Assembly: GCF_945859705.1 (NCBI RefSeq)
Contig: NC_079135.1
Location: forward strand, 79,554,253 to 79,618,252
Source of the DNA: Episyrphus balteatus
Lineage: Eukaryota; Arthropoda; Insecta; Diptera; Syrphidae
Length of the DNA: 64,000 nt
Direction: 5' to 3'
Numbering within the stretch: the stretch's first letter is position 1; the number at the start of each line of letters is the position of its first letter. The position numbers and the translations under genes were made by a program. Below, piece after piece: positions 1 through 12,700 of the stretch. The notes under the pieces were generated by a model that had not been told where the DNA came from, did no database searches, and saw nothing but the letters and a program-made list of their open reading frames with translations.

Positions 1-3000
1 CACAAGATGTATGAAGAACGGCCAGACTATCATCAGGTTCCGATTTTATCGAAGTATTTTCCAAGTCTTTTGAGATTTATGTGAAAAGAAAGAAACAAAT
101 TGAATACTAGTGATAATAATATTGCATTGGTTTGTTAAAAGTCCACAAAACAAAAACAAATTTTAATCATAGTCTTTGAACAACAACAACAACATTTTGA
201 AGGTCCTAGTACCAAGTGTTTATGGCTAGAGTTACAGCACTGTTTTACGGGTGCCAACCCCATCCAAATTTTGTTTTCGTTTTCTGCTTGTTAGTAACAA
301 TAATAAATAACTTGAATAACTAAATAATAGATCCAAAATGCAAATGCATTAACTCATCAAATAAAACAGATTTTGTACAGAATAATATTGGAGAATATAA
401 TATAATACCTTTGCTATGGTTCGCAATTTTATTAACAGTTTTAGGGAACACCACAAAGATTTCGGTATGGTATTTCAATATAAAATTTGATACTACAGTT
501 TTTTCCGTATATATAATTTGGTATTATTTCTCGAATATTACTATTTCTGTTTCTTTTGCTAGATATGTATATTGTTGTTCTGAGCACCTGCTCAAAAAAG
601 CGCAATTAGCGCTAGTGAGAGCCCTGAATAGTTGGGCAAGAAAAATCTCCCTAACTCGATTTACTCGTCTACCTAGATTTCCGTTCAGAAAATGACCCTG
701 ACATATTTAGTCCCTAATATTTCCTGAACATGCCCAGTGACATAATGTCATCAGGCATTCTATGGTGGTTTCATGAATAGGAGCTGAAAACCAATTTAAT
801 TTCCCAGTACTACTTAGTTTAAAAGAAATCACAAGCAATGGTAGAGAGAAATATACAAAACAAAATATCCAATTTAGTTGTTCTCTGAACCTGCAAACAT
901 AACCTGATACTTCTGTTCTAGAGTATTAACGAATAAAAAAAAGGTAAAAATGAAAGCAAAAATAAGACCCTTAAAATTTCAAAAATGAACTCAACTTTAC
1001 TTTGGACCCTTACCATAATAATAAATAATTTAGAGATTTGAGCATACCTTTACTTTTGGAATTTATTGAACTAAGCAGATTAGCAAGCGGTTTGTCATCA
1101 TCATCACTACGAAATGAATGTTCTTCTGTTCCAAAGCTCTTATCATCATCGTCATTATCATCATCATCATTTACATTATCATCATCATTATTATCATTAT
1201 CATCATTATAATCATGAGTATCCTCATTTGATACTATTTCGGAGGCATCTTCGGCTTTTGTTAGAGTAGCATAATCCTCTTCTGTTTCCAAAAGCATATC
1301 TAATTCATTTACATCATGTTTTCTGTTAATAAATGATAAATTCAAATCAAAACTAGAGTACAGACGTAATGGGTCATCTTCAAGAAGAATGAGTTTAAGC
1401 TATATCTTACTTTTCAATAGATAGATAGATCTCAAGAAAATGTACTGAAAAGTGAGATTTTTCTTGCATACGACTTAGAGCGGAATTTATAGTCGTTACT
1501 CGAGTTAAGATTTTTCTCAACTCCAATAAGTTCAGAAATATTACAAGCAATCGCTCAAGGGAATTAAAAATAGGGCTGTCACTTGAGTAAAGAAAAATCT
1601 TGTCTTGAGGAAATTTTTTTCTCAAACTCGAAAATTTTACTGATTTGAATTAACTGTCATCAAAAAAAAACATTTTTTTAATAATAAATCGCCATCGATT
1701 TGCTTAGAATAGTTGTCCCACTCGTACAACTCAAGCAAATACTCGCGATTCATTTATTTTATTATAAAATAAGTACAAATTTTAATTATAAAATTAAAAA
1801 AACAAACCCTAGCAATAACACTTGCGTTTAATGTCAATTGACATTAAACTTAATCGTTTCCTCAAGTAAAAAAGCTTCCTCAGACGTTCACTTTAGAAAA
1901 ATTTCGACTTCAGTAATAATTTTTAACTATATGCCTGTAAGATTTAAGGCCTTTTAAAAGCATACTGCACGGCACTAGTTAGAAGGAATAGAAAGATAGG
2001 AAAGAATGTTTTGTTGGTACATTGAATTGAGAAAAAGATGATTATTATGTCATATAATCCCACGGGTGGCTTCCAAGCTGGGGGATAAAGAAAAGAATGC
2101 TGCCTGAGGTAGGGCTCGAACCCACACCTCCAGGCTAGCAGTCAAGCACTAAATCCACTGCACCATTGCCACCCGCTATGATTAAGGATTCGCTTATCCG
2201 AATGCTTAAGATATTTCTCAACTTGAGTGACGACTATGAATTCCGCTCTTAATGTAATAAAGACTGAGGTTTTTATTGACGAGTTATTTAATGGAAACAC
2301 AATAAATGCTAATGTTTGAAATGGCTGTAGGTAGGTACATATTTAAAAAAAAAAAGTTCATTACTTACACTTCATTTGGTTTATTGTCTTCCTCTTTTGA
2401 TATATTTGTTCTTTCTATTTTGTGAATTTTTTCCATGTGACGATGTACATGTTCCTTGCGAGCAAACTTTCTAGAACAAATAAGACATTCATGAGGAGTG
2501 AAATACTTTTTATCTGAATGATGCATGGCAATATGGTTTTTAAGATCTCCGATGCGATTGAACTTTTTGGGACAGAACCGGCAGTCGTTTGCTGTCCCTT
2601 TATGGATGGTTTCACGATGTCTCTATAAGAATCATGTTTTAATACTTAAGACTGATAAAGTTTAAGATAAAAAGCAATACCCTGAGATCTTGTAAATTCA
2701 TAAACATGTCATCGCATTTTTCACATGGATATAATGTTGTGTCCTCTGTTTGGATAGACTTGTCATTTTGTCTATCTGGTTTAATATCGACTGTTATTTT
2801 GTTAATAGACTCTAGATATGTTAAAAGTTTACGGTGAGATCTTTCAAATTGTTTCTTGAGTTCGTATGCACTTCGAACTCTTTGCATACACTCGAGACAA
2901 ACTTGATGAGGAAAATCATCATAACGACGAATCTGGAAATAAATTAAATATTTTGTTTCCAACATTCATCAATTAATAAATATAAATTTCAAATTAGAAT

Positions 3001-3140
3001 ACTGTAAATATTGTCATTTCTGAAATCATGTTGAACAGGTAGACTCCATCAATTGCATGTTCCTCATCGAACAACAAGAATAAATCAAGATCTGTTTGGA
3101 GGCAGACCCTGCACATTTTATCAATATCGTAGTCTAGCAT
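1..3140 (-). CDS. ZAD-C2H2 zinc-finger protein, 3' end outside window
   Basis: Five exons read in phase: 3140-3003, 2932-2681, 2622-2369, 1322-1048 and 66-1 (continuing beyond base 1), all with GT-AG borders. Exon 1 starts at an ATG and holds the first ZAD pair (CRVC); exon 2 holds the second (CLEC) and the helix that follows it. That zinc-binding N-terminal domain lets insect ZAD proteins dimerise. The first C2H2 finger (YPCEKC...) is split by intron 2; two more follow in exon 3 (CRFC..., HECLIC...). Exon 4 is very acidic, with long Asp/Asn runs, a usual linker in this family. Exon 5 has a SEPDD motif and fits the phase (G plus AC). More fingers are expected to the left. Likely a nuclear DNA-binding regulator. 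Exons 1-4 are firm; exon 5 is weaker because its acceptor has a poor pyrimidine tract. I cannot name an orthologue. Confidence 0.85.
181..265 (-). repeat. 5'-truncated SINE fragment
   Basis: This stretch resembles the 3' body of the SINE at 4860-5080. It shares a (GTT)n tail, seen as CAA repeats on the plus strand, and a motif like GGGTGCCAACCC. It lies in intron 4 of the ZAD gene. The tRNA-like head is missing. Apart from this, the intron between 67 and 1047 shows nothing I recognise. Confidence 0.5.
1478..2248. mobile_element. PIF/Harbinger-like MITE (771 bp)
   Basis: The terminal inverted repeats begin GAGCGGAATT and match for about 45 bp with few changes. The flanking bases are TTA on both sides (1475-1477 and 2249-2251), the 3-bp target duplication expected of PIF/Harbinger elements. 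No transposase is visible. It sits in intron 3 of the ZAD gene and contains a tRNA-like SINE (2062-2176), so it was invaded after it landed. Confidence 0.7.
2062..2176 (-). repeat. tRNA-derived SINE-like element
   Basis: On the minus strand a tRNA-like head has an A-box-like stretch near 2160 (GGTGCAGTGG) and a clear B box, GGTTCGAGCCC, at 2122-2112. It does not fold as a full tRNA that I can trust, so I call it SINE-like. It is nested in the MITE at 1478-2248. Confidence 0.55.
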
Positions 3141-3394
3141 TTTTAATTGAGAATATTGTTATTCTGTTTTTTGTTTATATTTTGAGTCTTTTTAAATCAT
3201 AACAATTAAAATAAAATTATTTATTTGATTTTTGTTTTCGGGAGAAAAAAAAAATTTATTTGATGACATTTGTTTTTGTACAAAAAACAATTTGGGATGT
3301 GTTCCAAGAGTGCAACAAAAACGAAGAGCGTATGACACTGCATGCGTTCATTTTTCTATCTATTTATCTGGCATTTTTTGTGTTTCAAAGATTT

Positions 3395-4088
3395 TTAAAG
3401 GCTTGGCCACACCGGAGGGTACGCGGTAGCGGTACGGGTAGCGGCAACGATATTTGTATTAAAAAAATTCCACACCCGAACGTTGATGTGTCAGTTTGGA
3501 ATTTTTTCCATACAAATACCCGTACCGTTACCTGTACCTCTACCGCGTACCCTCCGGTGTGGCCAAGCCTTAAAGGCTTGGCCACACCGGAGGGTACGCG
3601 GTAGCGGTACGGGTAGCGGCAACGATATTTGTATTAAAAAAATTCCACACCCGAACGTTGATGTGTCAGTTTGGAATTTTTTCCATACAAATACCCGTAC
3701 CGTTACCTGTACCTCTACCGCGTACCCTCCGGTGTGGCCAAGCCTTAAGGCTTGGCCACACCGGAGGGTATGCGGTAGCGGTACGGGTAGAGGTAACGGT
3801 ACTTGTATGAAAAAAATTCCAAACTGACATATCAACGTTCAGATGTGGAATTTTTTTCATACAAATATCGTTACCGCTACCCGTACCTCTACCGCATACC
3901 CTCCGGTGTGGCCAAGCCTTTAAGGCTTGGCCACACCGGAGGGTATGCGGTATAGCGGTAACGATATTTGTACTAAAAAAATTCCACACCTGAACGTTGA
4001 TGTGTCAGTTTGGAATTTTTTTCATACAAGTACTCTCACCGCTACCCGTACCGCTACCGCATACCCTCCAGTGTGGCCAAGCCTTTAA
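3395..4088. mobile_element. Four tandem palindromic TTAA-flanked MITEs
   Basis: Four copies lie end to end: 3399-3569, 3574-3744, 3749-3919 and 3924-4084 (171, 171, 171 and 161 bp). Each is separated by a single TTAA (3395-3398, 3570-3573, 3745-3748, 3920-3923, 4085-4088). Each copy is itself almost a perfect palindrome, beginning AGGCTTGGCCACACCGGAGG or a close variant and ending in its reverse complement, with inner GGTAGCGGTACGGGTAGCGG-like steps. TTAA flanks suggest piggyBac-type mobilisation. Open frames across it come from the repeat and are not genes. It lies about 260 bp upstream of the ATG at 3140 on the minus strand. Confidence 0.85.
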
Positions 4089-4284
4089 GTGAGACAAAAG
4101 TGTCATGCTGCGTTTTCAATGGAAATAAAATCTACAGGCTGTAGCCAAGCAAAATGTATATATTGGGTATATTGATTCTATAAATAAATCGATCAATAAT
4201 GCCAACTTTTCACGAGTTAATTTTTACCGAATGGCGAAGCTTTTCGACTTAAGATTAGACCAGTAGATTAGTAGCGGTGCGGCT

Positions 4285-4514
4285 AATGTGCCTGGCTACA
4301 CAGTGATTTTTCAATCGACAGTGGCTACACACTGTTGTGCCCAATCACGTTCCACTTTTACATTTTCTACGAACAAACGTCAAAAAGAAGAAAAATTTAG
4401 CAATGGAACTGTACTGCCCTCAGAAAATGCATCTTCCCCCTTCACTCCTCATCCCTCTTGCCTACAAGCTCACTGCTTATGCGATTAAAAAATCACCGTG
4501 TAGCCAGGCACATT
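4285..4514. mobile_element. MITE with ~30-bp inverted ends (230 bp)
   Basis: The left end AATGTGCCTGGCTACAC is matched by its reverse complement at 4498-4514, and similarity runs on through GTGATTTTT for about 30 bp. I see no clear target duplication, so the superfamily is open. The ORFs across it have no recognisable domain. Confidence 0.6.
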
Positions 4515-4859
4515 GTATGAAAAAATTTCCACAGCTGAATATTGTTGTTCCAGTTTTTCCAGTTGAAAATAAAATTAAGCGTTGCTCTGCGATTTTCTCT
4601 ATTTTATTATCGTTTAAAATTAAATTTTGTGCGATCCAATGCGATGTTCTCTCCCCTATTTTTCCCTACAGCAAATAGTTGCGGAAACTTATCTTTTTTA
4701 CTCCAACTCCTTTTTCCCATATAACGGTTTTTTACTTTATCTTAAAAAGACTAAAGCGATTTCAACAGAACTTTGTGCCTTAAGGTACATACATATTTGT
4801 ATTTTGTTTATTTTTATTTTTTATTGTTAAACAATTTCTTTTCTATATTGAAGGTTTTG

Positions 4860-5080
4860 AATGAACAACAACAACTTGTGTGTGTTACAACCAAGTTAAT
4901 GGGCTGGAGTTATAGCTATTTCACGGGGACCAACCCGATCATCAGACTCCTTTCAGTGGTGGTAAGTCGCTTATGTTCAATCAATTTTGAAAATTGCCCG
5001 AGCTGGGCTTGAACTCACGACCTAGCGGTTGGGAAGCCGACGCACTACGCATCGCACCACCGCTGCCACTTGTGAGTTCA
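4860..5080 (-). repeat. tRNA-derived SINE with (GTT)n tail
   Basis: On the minus strand it runs from a tRNA-like head (A-box-like region near 5060; B box GAGTTCAAGCCC near 5000) into a body and a GTT-repeat tail at about 4875. The body matches the truncated copy at 181-265. Confidence 0.6.
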
Positions 5081-5821
5081 TAACCCCGAACAGGTTTTCC
5101 AATTATCAAGTTCACTTGAACCAACTAGCATTTTTATTAACTCAGACAAGTCTGTTATTGTTCATTCATAACTTTAAAATTTTATTTTTTGGAAAAATAC
5201 TCAAAGCTAGTAGTCCTAGCAGCTAGGCTCTTAACACTTTTCATTAGTCATTACCAAGTTATAAGACATCCATTTACTGTTAATTCATATAATGCTCATT
5301 TCAATGTTCAATATTGTAAATTAATACTTCATGTTTAATCACTTTAAAATACTTTATATTTGAAATCATAGATTTCATTGATTTAAAATTATTTCAAAAA
5401 TCATATAAAAGGCAGAGCTTGATTCAAAACAAATCACTCTTGTTTGATATTTCATTGAGCAAAGGTTGCCTAGCGCTAACGTTCTCAAAAAAGTATCACA
5501 CCAGGAGGAGGGGCTTTAATTGTAGCCAACCTTGAATCGTTTAATTATTTTTTATTATTTACGACGTTTTCTTCAAAGCGCTTAGATAATTTTATAAAAA
5601 AATAATTCAACGAAGTTTATGGTTGCCAACTCAATTCATTTAACGTAATTTTAATTACTCAATTATTTTATTAATAAAATTGTTTGTATATATATTTGAA
5701 AATACAATAAAAACGTCTTTTCATTTATATTTGTTGTTAATTCAATTTTAAATACCTTTGTTCGTTTATCTGTTCAACATTTACTGCGGTCTTGGGACAG
5801 TATAAACGCCTCAGAATAAAT
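5081..5821. other. AT-rich intergenic stretch
   Basis: I see no coding exon, RNA gene or clear repeat here. Direct repeats are short and simple. Confidence 0.5.
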
Positions 5822-5979
5822 CTTAGAGGATATAATATATAGAGCGCTTGTTCCTATACCTAATACATTGTAACGCCATATGCATGGATAGGGATCGCTG
5901 CCTTCGTTTTTCAGTGCGAGTCCGGTTCCGCAGCTGTAAATAAACACGCTTGTTGATGACAGCCTATATATCCTCTAAG
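5822..5979. mobile_element. 158-bp MITE with 8-bp target duplication
   Basis: The inverted ends are CTTAGAGGATATA. The flanks are identical 8-mers, GAATAAAT, at 5814-5821 and 5980-5987, as expected for hAT (or P) type mobilisation. The short GC-richer centre has no ORF. Confidence 0.75.
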
Positions 5980-5987
5980 GAATAAAT

Positions 5988-6774
5988 AAACAAAGCTGCG
6001 ATTTCTAGATTTGTGGCAGATAATTTGAGAACTGATACTACACAATAGTGTGTAGTCACACCCACAAACATCCTACAAAGTTACTTTTAAGTGCTTGTTA
6101 ACTAATAGTAATTAAAAAAAAACATATTATTAATTTTAAATTCAATTTATTAATAAACAACCTCATTGTTATGGTATCGTAATGTGAATGTTTTTTAAAA
6201 AATATACGAGCTTATAAGAAATATTTATAAACTAATCTATGTTTGACTTAATAAATAGTTAAACTACATTTTTCAAAAATGAAAACTTATTAATATATGT
6301 AATACAAAGTCCAAGACAATGTACTTTATAACGGATATCACGGCATACAAAGTAAAATATTAACGTTTTGAAATTATCTTCTTTATAGGGTTTCTTTAAA
6401 AATCTGCAACTAACGCGTTTTATCAATCGAAATTAATTTAGACAACAATCGAAACCCAAGATTTTGATTCTCGCTTTCCTTAAATCAACTAAGACTTAGC
6501 ATAGCATTTAGAGTCTTTTATTGTTTAGCTTAACCCTAAACGGTACACTTGTGTGTACCTGTGTAGTCAAAAGATCGAACGTAAAATTTTTATTGATATT
6601 TTGAAAAATATCGCAAATTGGGTTAGTGGCGTGTTTGAAAAAAATTTAAGTCAAGCCTCTTTGTCCCAAAATCTCAAATAAAATTTGTGAAACTTGTCAA
6701 ACCCTTTAATGTAAATAATAACTTTTCCAAAAGAAAAATAGTTCAAAAGTATCGTTCCCATTGATTTATGAATT
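5988..6774. other. Intergenic AT-rich stretch 3' of the second ZAD gene
   Basis: No gene seen. The part near 6700-6770 is likely 3' UTR of the gene ending at 6775: an ATTAAA lies on the minus strand about 65 bp after the stop. Confidence 0.4.
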
Positions 6775-9700
6775 TCACTCCGCAACATTTGTTAGACAGG
6801 GTTTGTTGACTACAGTTGGTTCTGAAACTTCTTTGTTAAGCTTAGCAATACGAATTATTCGTGATGGCACATCGACACCATGCACATTGCGCTTATGTTG
6901 GTTCAATACAAAAACATGTATAAATCCCATAGAGCATTGATCGCATTTGTATCGCTCGCCAGTATGACGTCGTATGTGCGCCTTTAAATCACTGCATTGT
7001 GCGAAATTCTTTGGACAATGCGGACATTGGTATGGTCGTTCGCCAGTATGTGTCCTCACATGCACCACCAGATTATAAGGTCTCTGAAAAGCTTTACCGC
7101 AAATGTTACAAACGTGTTTTTTCTCTCCTGTGTGGTATCTGAAAATAAAACAGTTCAAATTATATTAAATTTCTCCTCTGATAAGAAGTATTAATTTACC
7201 TTTCATGTACATAAACTTCAGTTGAACGAGTAAATCCTTTATTGCAATACTGACATTTATATGGTTTTTCACCTGTATGCCTACGCATATGGACAGCTAA
7301 ATCCCCATTACGGACAAACCGTTGACCGCACTCTGAACACAAATACGGTTTTTCTTCGCTGTGCGTCTGCTCTTTGTGACGTTTTAAAAGATATGCTTGA
7401 CCGAATGATCGCTCACACGAGTCACATTCGAATTGCTTCTTTCCATGGCTCGACATGTGCACCCTTAAATTGTCTGTTCTGCCGAATTTCTTATGACATA
7501 TTGTACACTCGTATGGTTTTACTTTTGTGTGACAAAGTAAATGTTGTTTTAAATGAGAATTCCTTTTAAATGATTTTTCACAAATTTCACATTGAAATCT
7601 TCTTTCGGGATTAATGGGTTTCTTTTCTTTTGAGATTTTTATTTTATCTTTTTTCGAAGTAACTTTTTGTTTTTTTTCTTTTGTTTTTTCATGTGTTGAT
7701 ATTGTTGATATTTCCATGGAGTTGATTTGAGTGTCAGTTTCATCTATTTCGGCTGTTAAAAACGATTAATAAAATTGAAAATAAAAGGTTTTTGACTTCA
7801 AATAGGATCAGATAAAGAAAGTAAAATTAAATGCCAACGGTATCGATATTAATATGACACCCAATAATAATAAGGTCTGATGAGGATTTCCTTTTGCTCC
7901 CAAAAATAATTTTTGTGATCTCTTAGTTTCCAGTAGATAGATATTAACAAGTCAAAAACTATATTAATGTTCTGCCCAGCTAAATTCGAAATAAAAGAGT
8001 TGAGCAGCGAACTTTGTTTGAAACTCATCTTTTATTTTTCTGATCTTTCAAATATTTCTCAAGCTTTATTTTATTTTTCAGTACAAATTGTATGGCGCAA
8101 TAAAATTCTAACTTTATGTGATTAATAACTAATAAGCATGATAAATAAAATGGGAATCTGTACATTAGGTAGGGACAAATGTCGTGAATAAATATACCTA
8201 CCCACTATCCTATACCCAACGATTTTCTATAGACCTAGTTTGTGATTTACGAGCAGGCTTGTAGAGTTAAGTATTTCAAAGTCAGAAAAACTATATTAAA
8301 CTATTTTCTATTCTTTAATTTTAATAGCAATTTATGCTTACGGGCTCCTAACTAATATTTCCTTATACTTTACTTATATTTGCTAAGCCGAATGATTGAA
8401 CACAGCATTCAAACTCAAATTACATCTTTCCATGCTTTGATATGTGCACTTTTAAATTGTCTACTCTGTTGAATTTCTTGTTACATACAGTACACTCGTA
8501 TGGTTTAATATCTGTATGAGAAAGTAAATGTTGCTTCAAATGATAATTCCTTTTGAATAATTTTGCGCACATATCACACTGAAATCTTCTTTCAGGATCT
8601 TTTGGTTTCTTTTCTTTGGATCCTTTGATTTCGTCTTCTTTCAAAGTATTTTTATGTTTTTCTTTGTTTGTTTCTTCATTTGTTGGTATTGCTGATATTT
8701 CATTGTAGTAAGAGTAAAACTCAGGTGGAGAGTGATCTTTTACCCCTATAAATACAAAGCCAAAGAAACATCAAGTTAGAAATGTAGCAGATTTAGTATT
8801 TGGAAGTTTGGAAAACTTTGCATTGCACTTTTAATAAGAGTAAGTGTTGTTAAAGTATATTTTTGCTTGTATTTTATTTTAAGGTTAAGTTTGAGCTATA
8901 TTCTCTAATTTAATCAATAAAAATTCTAGAGACCCCTACTTCGCAATGAGGGACGAAATTGGGCTCATCAGATAGATGCTGTCGTATTGTACCATCAGAA
9001 ATTTGATCGAGTTTACCGAGCTTTATTAAATTTACTGTGGCTTTTAATATGTTGGGGGAAATTTGTTTAGTTTCAGAAACTCAAAAATTTATGCCAATCT
9101 CAGTCTACTGAATAACAAAAGTAAATATGGATACGACAGGTTTTATGGATTTATGCTAACTGGGCGAATCATAGGCCCTTATTGCGTGTGTCGTTTGTCA
9201 ATCGATAGACGATTTTTGTCTATAGTCGATCATCGAAAATGACTTTTGGTATTGTGAATCTCTATCGATAGACGATTTCTGTCGATAATGGAGCATCGAA
9301 ATGAATATTGGTGTCATGAAATTCTATTGTGAACTATATTTTTTGTTTCATCCTTCGATCTTTTGCTATCGACTTAAATCGAGTTCATAGTTCACAATAT
9401 CAAATATCTTTGTCAAAAGAGATACACTATAACACAACAGATATTTATCGATTCGATTGACATTTATCGCATCAAAAGTTGAACGACACTCGCAATATGG
9501 GCAATATTTTGGCCTAGAGTTCACTTGAAATTAAAGTAATCAAATTAAATTCAATCGCTCCTCTTAAAACTTTGTTTTCCAAATACTTGTTTATACATTA
9601 ATATTATTTGATTGATCAATGCAGGCAGACTCAAATTGATTCTTACCATGCCTTGAAATGTGCGCCTTTAAATTGTCTGCTCTGTTGAATCTCATACAGC

Positions 9701-12700
9701 ATATATAACACTGGTATGGTTTTAGATTTGTATGACTAAGTAAATGTTGTTTTAAATGCGCATTCCTTTTATATGATTTCGGGCATATTTCACACTGATA
9801 TTTTCTCTCTAGATCAATGAGTGTCTTTTCTTTTGAGCTTTCGTTTTTTTCTTGTTCAGTTTCTCCATTTGTTGATATTGCTGTTATTTCCATTGAGTTA
9901 ATTTGAGTGTCGTTGATATCTATTTCGGCTGTTGAAAAAAAAAAAACACAAAACAAAACCAATGTGATCAAAGGCAAGTAAGGCAAAATAGATGCGTACA
10001 ATATAAAATTGTTAGGACATCAAGGGGTTCTACTAATAACTCTTATATGAAAAAAGAATACACATACATCGTGATGAAGAAAAACTTCGAACGCATCATG
10101 AAATCGTAGGAGCCATCAGTTTGCGCTTAGCTCCTTATACAAAAGACATACTGAAGAACTGACAAACTGACAGATAGACATACAGACGAACTTGCTTGTG
10201 ACCTCAACTTCGATTGTACTTATATTGTAAGTTAATGAAACGCACGAATGCGATAATTATTTTATCACCTGAGAAATATTTGAATTAAATTCGCTACATT
10301 TCTATAATCGGCGAAAATGTTTCTAAAGAGCTTAAGATTTATGAGTGGAGAAATTCGTTTCAAATTATTTGGGTCAGTTGGGTGATTGTTCAACAACACT
10401 AATCTTTGAAGTACTTTTCATTGACACGCAGTTGTAGGGTCAGGTTCAAGGAGATATCAAGGAATTTTAATTTCTTGAACTATAAGCAAATATTGATCCA
10501 ATCTTTGTGACCTTTGTTGAATTCAAATGCAATCCTAAGGGGCTTGAGGTCTTGCTAAAATATTTTTCCTGCCTTTTAGTCCAGGTTTCGACTGTGTTTA
10601 CAGTCTTCTTCAAAGTCATTATAAAAAAATTTTTAAAAAAATTGTGATAGATGCTAAAAACCTAATTTCTTTACTCACAGAGTACTTTGTCTTCTAATCT
10701 TAAGAATTCAATCTCAATAAATTCTAGTTTGATAGTTTTTGCTTGCTTTTATTTATTGTAATTTAAAATATTTTAAAAATTCAAAAAAATTCGAATCTTA
10801 TGTTGTTTTCGATTGGTTTCACTCAAGAATTCAATCATTCTGAAATCGAATGGAACAGGTCAAGTCGCTTCCACTCAATTCTGTTCGTTTTTTTGTGTTT
10901 GTGAAATTTCAAATATTGATTTTATTTTTTCTTTCTTTCAAACAAAAAATATTTATTTTATTTTTTTTTTTCTTTCAAACAAAAAAAAAAATTATTAAAA
11001 ATTATAAATCTGAAAACGACGATGAAGAAGAAAATGGTAAAAAAATCATTCCATTGCATTAAGGTACCCATTTTAGTTTTCTAATTAGTTTTAATTTCAC
11101 AAAACAATAAAAGAATGATTGAGTATTTAGTGGAGTAACTAAAGCTCAAAAGTTGGCAATATTAGGAAACCCGGCCGAACAGCTTAGATTTTGATGATGT
11201 TTTTTTTCCAAACGTCGGTTAAAAAATACTTTAAAGTCTATAGATTAAAAATTACCGGTGTTGCCGTTTTGTTTTTTTAAATTTAATTGAAGATTTTTGT
11301 GAACAAAAAAATTTTTTTTCAAAAATTTTTCTTAAATTTCATAAATTAATTGGTGCCAAAAGATTGTCTAGGAAATTCAAGGAAAAAAAATATATGGGAG
11401 TGAGGAACAATCTGCCATCGTTCAAGCGATAGATGCATTTTCTTATTAATTGATGCATTTTCTTATTAATTGACTATTGAATATAAAATTATTTTTTATT
11501 CATTTAATAACCCTTACTGTTGAAAGTTAAATAGCAAAAATTTAAAGTTCTTATTAACCAAAGTCTTTGAGAAAATTAATTATTTCAATGCAAAAACTCA
11601 GTTTTTTATCAAAAAAAAAAAAAACCATTGAAATTGAAGTTATTTTTAATTTGTATAGGATTTTATGTCATATATATTACCTTTTCTGCTTCGGAATTCA
11701 ACTGATAATATTTATGGCCAAAAATTTTTTAAAATAAATTCATATTTTATTAGAAAAAGTAATAACATTTTTTTTTAATTCTGAGTTTGAGGACCATTTT
11801 TTCAAAAACTCTTAATTAAAATTAGTGGATTTAAATTTAAGAGATAAGAATGAGCTTCTGGCTTTTTAAAAATGTATTTTAAAATATTGTAGGTGTTGCC
11901 CTTATTTTCAAAGTTTTTTTTTTGTGTTTGAAGTCAGATTGTGAGAAAATTGCATTTAACGCTTAAACGATGGAAGATTGCTGTTCCGCCGGGTTCCCTA
12001 ATAATTGGCTTAAGTTACTCTACTAATTTTCTTGTTGACATTTTACTCTTCATGTATTAGTGCTTCTGATTTTAAATCGAGAAGAGAGTTTCTCTTCTGA
12101 GAAGCGTTTTAGCTGTCATTTTTCAAAATTCAAAATTTCTTATCAAATCTAGCCTACAGAATCAAATTGAACATCTATTCAAACTAAAATATTTCTTTGA
12201 AGAAATTGACTATGAATATTGCTGAGCCCTTCACAATCTGTTCTTCTTTTAACAGTATTTTCTGTATCTAATATACCTAACCTATATATGGAACATTTTT
12301 GTTAACATTCTTTTACTGTAATGTTTTTCTATCTGAAAAACATCAACGTCATTTAATTTATTAATACAATATAAAACTAAAGCTAGGAAAATATATTAAC
12401 AAGACCTTAAGCCCACTTAGGATTGAATTAAAGTATAAGAAAATTTGCCTGTGAAGCACTTGAACCAAATGGGCTTTTACCTTAAAATTAACTAATATAA
12501 GTTTATAAATTAATTTTATTTACCTTTGACAGGCTGAATAGTTTCTGTATCGGGAAAGTTGATGGCATCTTCGCTATTATCATTTCCAAAATCAACGCCG
12601 CCATCTTCCTCCTCATCACTTTCTGGTTTTATAACATCTTGGATTTCTTTGATAGTTGAAACGTAAAACTCTGCTTTTTCACATTTAACAACAACCCTGG

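Noticed and set aside
411..695. 94-aa plus-strand ORF
   Set aside because: Lies in an intron of the minus-strand ZAD gene; hydrophobic, low-complexity, no domain.
3232..3989. Overlapping ORFs on both strands of 65-114 aa
   Set aside because: They lie inside the four palindromic elements, so both strands give the same translation; no protein signal.
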